Shown one piece after another: positions 4,761-6,433 of a DNA stretch of 6,433 nucleotides (position 1 is its first letter; every line of letters begins with the position of its first letter). This stretch comes from Rhodoluna sp. (GTDB lineage Bacteria; Actinomycetota; Actinomycetes; Actinomycetales; Microbacteriaceae): NCBI GenBank assembly GCA_026393335.1, contig JAPLAJ010000129.1, forward strand, positions 1-6,433. The letters run 5' to 3'. The notes under the pieces were generated by a model, which was not told where the DNA came from, searched no databases, and saw only the letters and a list, made by a program, of their open reading frames with translations. A program made the translations under genes and the position numbers.

Positions 4761-5341
4761 TGCTGAACTCTGCTCTGTTAGACGCAGACTGCTTACATAA
4801 GCTTTATTTACGAGGGCTATTGATTTGGCTTGCGAGCTACCGGTTGTATAGACCACGCTGGACGGCGGAAATTCTTGATGAAACTATCAGAAGTATTGTG
4901 CGAAGGTTTCCATCGGATCAAGTAAAAATTGATTCTCACATAAGGTCCATGGCTGCCAGGTTTCCCGAGGCAGAAATTGTCGGCTACCAACATTTAGTGG
5001 GCACTTTAGATTGCCTTGACCCTGAAGATGAGCATGTTTTAGCTGCGGCCATAGTCGGCAGGGTAGGCAGTCTCGTTACTTTCAACTTGAAGGATTTTCC
5101 TAACGATACGCAGAAACTTTACGGATTTGAAGTTACTCACCCCGATGACTTTCTCATGAATTTAGCCGATAGGAATCCTGAAGTATTTCTTGATGCAACA
5201 TCAAAGTGGTGCGCTGGGTATCAAAGCCCTGCCCTTTCTGCCCAAGATTTATCAAGGGCAATGAGACAGTTGGGTTGCCCAAATTTCGCAAAATACCTGC
5301 TCTTTGAAGGTGAAGCCATATTGTCAAGGATTGAGGATTAG
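4760..5341 (+). CDS. PIN-domain ribonuclease toxin, VapC50-like
   Basis: The 193-residue protein starts at GTG 4760, the last base of the antitoxin stop (TAGTG), so the two are translationally coupled. PIN nucleases cut RNA with a cluster of acidic residues holding Mg2+ or Mn2+. All four positions look intact: D8 in ALLDAD, E37 or E41 in WTAEILDETI, D90 in LDPEDEHVLAAA, and D112 in TFNLKDFP. The phrases RPRWTAEILDE and VTFNLKDFP are typical of the larger PIN_3-type toxins paired with excisionase-like antitoxins. Residues about 130-193 form a C-terminal extension beyond the minimal PIN fold, also usual in this subgroup. The cellular RNA target cannot be predicted. No terminator is evident between its stop and metB. 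Confidence 0.88.
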   Translation: MLNSALLDADCLHKLYLRGLLIWLASYRLYRPRWTAEILDETIRSIVRRFPSDQVKIDSHIRSMAARFPEAEIVGYQHLVGTLDCLDPEDEHVLAAAIVGRVGSLVTFNLKDFPNDTQKLYGFEVTHPDDFLMNLADRNPEVFLDATSKWCAGYQSPALSAQDLSRAMRQLGCPNFAKYLLFEGEAILSRIED

Positions 5342-5360
5342 AGCAGATTGAAGGAGCAAA

Positions 5361-5393
5361 ATGCGATGCCTGAGGTGGCAAAGCGTGCTTTAG
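5361..5393 (+). CDS. 10-codon ORF with strong ribosome-binding site before metB
   Basis: AAGGAG (5351-5356) lies 4 nt before ATG 5361, the same geometry as at rplJ. The frame reads MRCLRWQSVL and stops at TAG 5391-5393, 24 nt before the metB start. It contains one Cys codon (TGC 5367-5369) and one Trp codon. Cysteine-containing leader ORFs that control sulfur genes are known in mycobacteria, though those carry several Cys codons. The TAG stop lies inside the predicted metB -10 box, so this ORF would be present only on a longer transcript coming through the toxin gene or from an unseen promoter. Its function is unproven and chance is possible. Confidence 0.35.
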   Translation: MRCLRWQSVL

Positions 5394-5415
5394 GCTTTAA
5401 CTCAAGAGGAAGAAG
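5391..5415 (+). promoter_or_regulatory. Probable metB promoter and ribosome-binding site
   Basis: TAGGCT (5391-5396) matches the -10 hexamer before the collagen-like gene and cbs, and would start transcription near 5403. GAGGA (5406-5410) lies 7 nt before the ATG at 5418. No convincing -35 box is seen. GCCTGAG (5368-5374) can also pair, with G-U wobbles, to TTTAGGC (5389-5395), so the same bases may form a hairpin in a longer read-through transcript. Confidence 0.42.
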
Positions 5416-5417
5416 CC

Positions 5418-6433
5418 ATGTCAAAGTTTGAAACCAGAGCAATCCACGTAGCCCAGCACCCAGATGATAAGACTGGTGGCGTTATCCCACCTATTCATAT
5501 GACCACCACCCACAAGCAAGATGGTGTTGGCAATCTTCGCGAAGGCTTCGAGTACAACAGGGCTGCTAACCCAACTAGATCTGCTCTTCAAGAAGCGCTA
5601 GCTTCACTTGAAGGTGGACGCTTTGGAATGAGTTTCTCAAGTGGTCTTGCTGCTGAAGATGCGATTATTCGTGGTGTTCTTGAGCCAGGGGACCACGTCA
5701 TTTTGGCTAATGACATGTATGGCGGTTCTTACCGACTATTTGCCAGAGTTCATAAGACCTGGGGTGTTGATTTCTCTATCGTAGATTTGAACGACGATGC
5801 TGCTCTTGAGGCTGCTTTTGTCGCTGGCAAGACCAAGATGGTTTGGATTGAGACACCTTCTAACCCAATGATGACAATCTTTGATATTGCTAAAGTTTCT
5901 GCAACTGCTCACAAACATGGAGCTGTTGCTGTTGTAGACAACACTTTTGCTACACCTTATCTGCAGCGTCCACTTGAGCTAGGTGCTGACATTGTCATGC
6001 ATTCAACCACAAAGTATCTAGGTGGGCACAGTGATGTGCTTGGTGGTGCTGTTGTTCTGAATGATGGCGAGATGGCTAAGAAGATTGAATTCATTCAGTT
6101 TGCTGTTGGTGCTGTCTCTTCTCCTTTTGATGCATGGCTTACCCACAGATCGCTAAAGACCCTTGCTCTTCGTATGGACAGACATTGCTCTAATGGACAG
6201 GCAGTTGCTGAGTATCTAGTTACTCGCAAAGATAAGGTCTCTGATGTTTACTACCCAGGGCTCATGGATCACCCAGGTCACGACATTGCTAGAAAGCAGA
6301 TGGATGGCTTTGGCGGAATGATTTCATTCAAGCTTGTTGGTGGAACACCAGCTGCTAAGAAGTTCTGTGAGAATACAGAGTTATTCACTCTTGCTGAATC
6401 TCTTGGTGGTGTTGAGTCACTGGTGAACTATCC
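5418..6433 (+). CDS. metB: Cystathionine gamma-synthase/lyase, MetB family (3' end outside window)
   Basis: This PLP enzyme of the Cys/Met metabolism family makes cystathionine from an activated homoserine plus cysteine, or cleaves cystathionine to cysteine. Mycobacterial MetB is reported to do both. 338 codons are visible and about 40-50 are missing. Key motifs are YNRAANPTR (46-54, phosphate-binding Tyr and Arg from the partner subunit), FSSGLAA, NDMYGG with Y101 stacking on PLP, ETPSNP (145-150), DNTFATP with D174, and the PLP lysine K199 in HSTTKYLGGHSD. The frame is intact to the right edge. The start follows GAGGA at a good distance and the N-terminus FETRAIHVAQHPD is typical. Together with cbs it gives both directions between methionine and cysteine. 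Synthase versus lyase cannot be settled from the motifs. Confidence 0.93.
   Translation, partial: MSKFETRAIHVAQHPDDKTGGVIPPIHMTTTHKQDGVGNLREGFEYNRAANPTRSALQEALASLEGGRFGMSFSSGLAAEDAIIRGVLEPGDHVILANDMYGGSYRLFARVHKTWGVDFSIVDLNDDAALEAAFVAGKTKMVWIETPSNPMMTIFDIAKVSATAHKHGAVAVVDNTFATPYLQRPLELGADIVMHSTTKYLGGHSDVLGGAVVLNDGEMAKKIEFIQFAVGAVSSPFDAWLTHRSLKTLALRMDRHCSNGQAVAEYLVTRKDKVSDVYYPGLMDHPGHDIARKQMDGFGGMISFKLVGGTPAAKKFCENTELFTLAESLGGVESLVNY

Noticed and set aside
5154..5381. Minus-strand open frame of 75 codons across the end of the PIN gene
   Set aside because: It is antisense to the conserved toxin frame and has no recognisable motif or ribosome-binding site.
4219..5417. Target-site duplications or integrase sites bounding the toxin-antitoxin insertion
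   Set aside because: The only shared word found on both sides is ATGCCT (4270-4275 and 5366-5371), too short to be meaningful; no terminal inverted repeats or recombinase gene are present.
5342..5417. SAM-sensing riboswitch before metB
   Set aside because: The interval is only 76 nt and shows none of the SAM-I/IV core elements I can recognise; only a wobble-rich stem is visible.

Overview
The window looks like part of the chromosome of a small-genome, mid-GC actinobacterium, with freshwater Nanopelagicales (Planktophila-like) types the best guess. The reasons are the actinobacterial style of the L10 and L7/L12 proteins, a cbs-metB transsulfuration pair like that of mycobacteria, a VapBC50-like toxin-antitoxin pair, mid-range GC and apparent leaderless starts. 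This placement is inference; no marker in the window fixes the taxon.

Layout. Positions 1-679 on the minus strand hold the 5' part of an aminoglycoside/choline-type phosphotransferase gene that runs off the left edge. A roughly 330-bp divergent region (680-1009) follows. On the plus strand it carries a short hairpin, a G-run cluster able to form a G-quadruplex, a recognisable L10-type ribosomal-protein leader, a terminator-like attenuator hairpin, and a perfect 75-bp tandem duplication of the rplJ ribosome-binding site and start. rplJ (L10) and rplL (L7/L12) come next and end at a strong UUCG-loop terminator. Then comes a monocistronic gene for a secreted collagen-like protein.

The right half is a sulfur amino-acid locus. 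cbs (cystathionine beta-synthase with a C-terminal CBS-domain pair) and metB (cystathionine gamma-synthase/lyase, cut by the right edge) face the same way but are separated by about 1.2 kb. That gap holds a two-gene toxin-antitoxin module: an excisionase-type HTH antitoxin and a PIN-domain toxin, joined by a TAGTG stop/start overlap.

How the parts work together. L10 and L12 form the ribosomal stalk, and L10 probably controls its own operon through the leader. Cbs makes cystathionine from serine and homocysteine. The MetB-family enzyme makes cystathionine from an activated homoserine and cysteine, or cleaves it to cysteine. The toxin-antitoxin pair has its own promoter with a tandem TTTCGAATA operator-like repeat. 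A 10-codon ORF with a strong Shine-Dalgarno sequence and a cysteine codon lies just before metB.

The points most worth checking are the 75-bp duplication that creates an 11-codon decoy ORF before rplJ, the toxin-antitoxin module between cbs and metB, and the micro-ORF upstream of metB. I see no CRISPR array, tRNA, rRNA, insertion sequence or clearly new multi-gene system.
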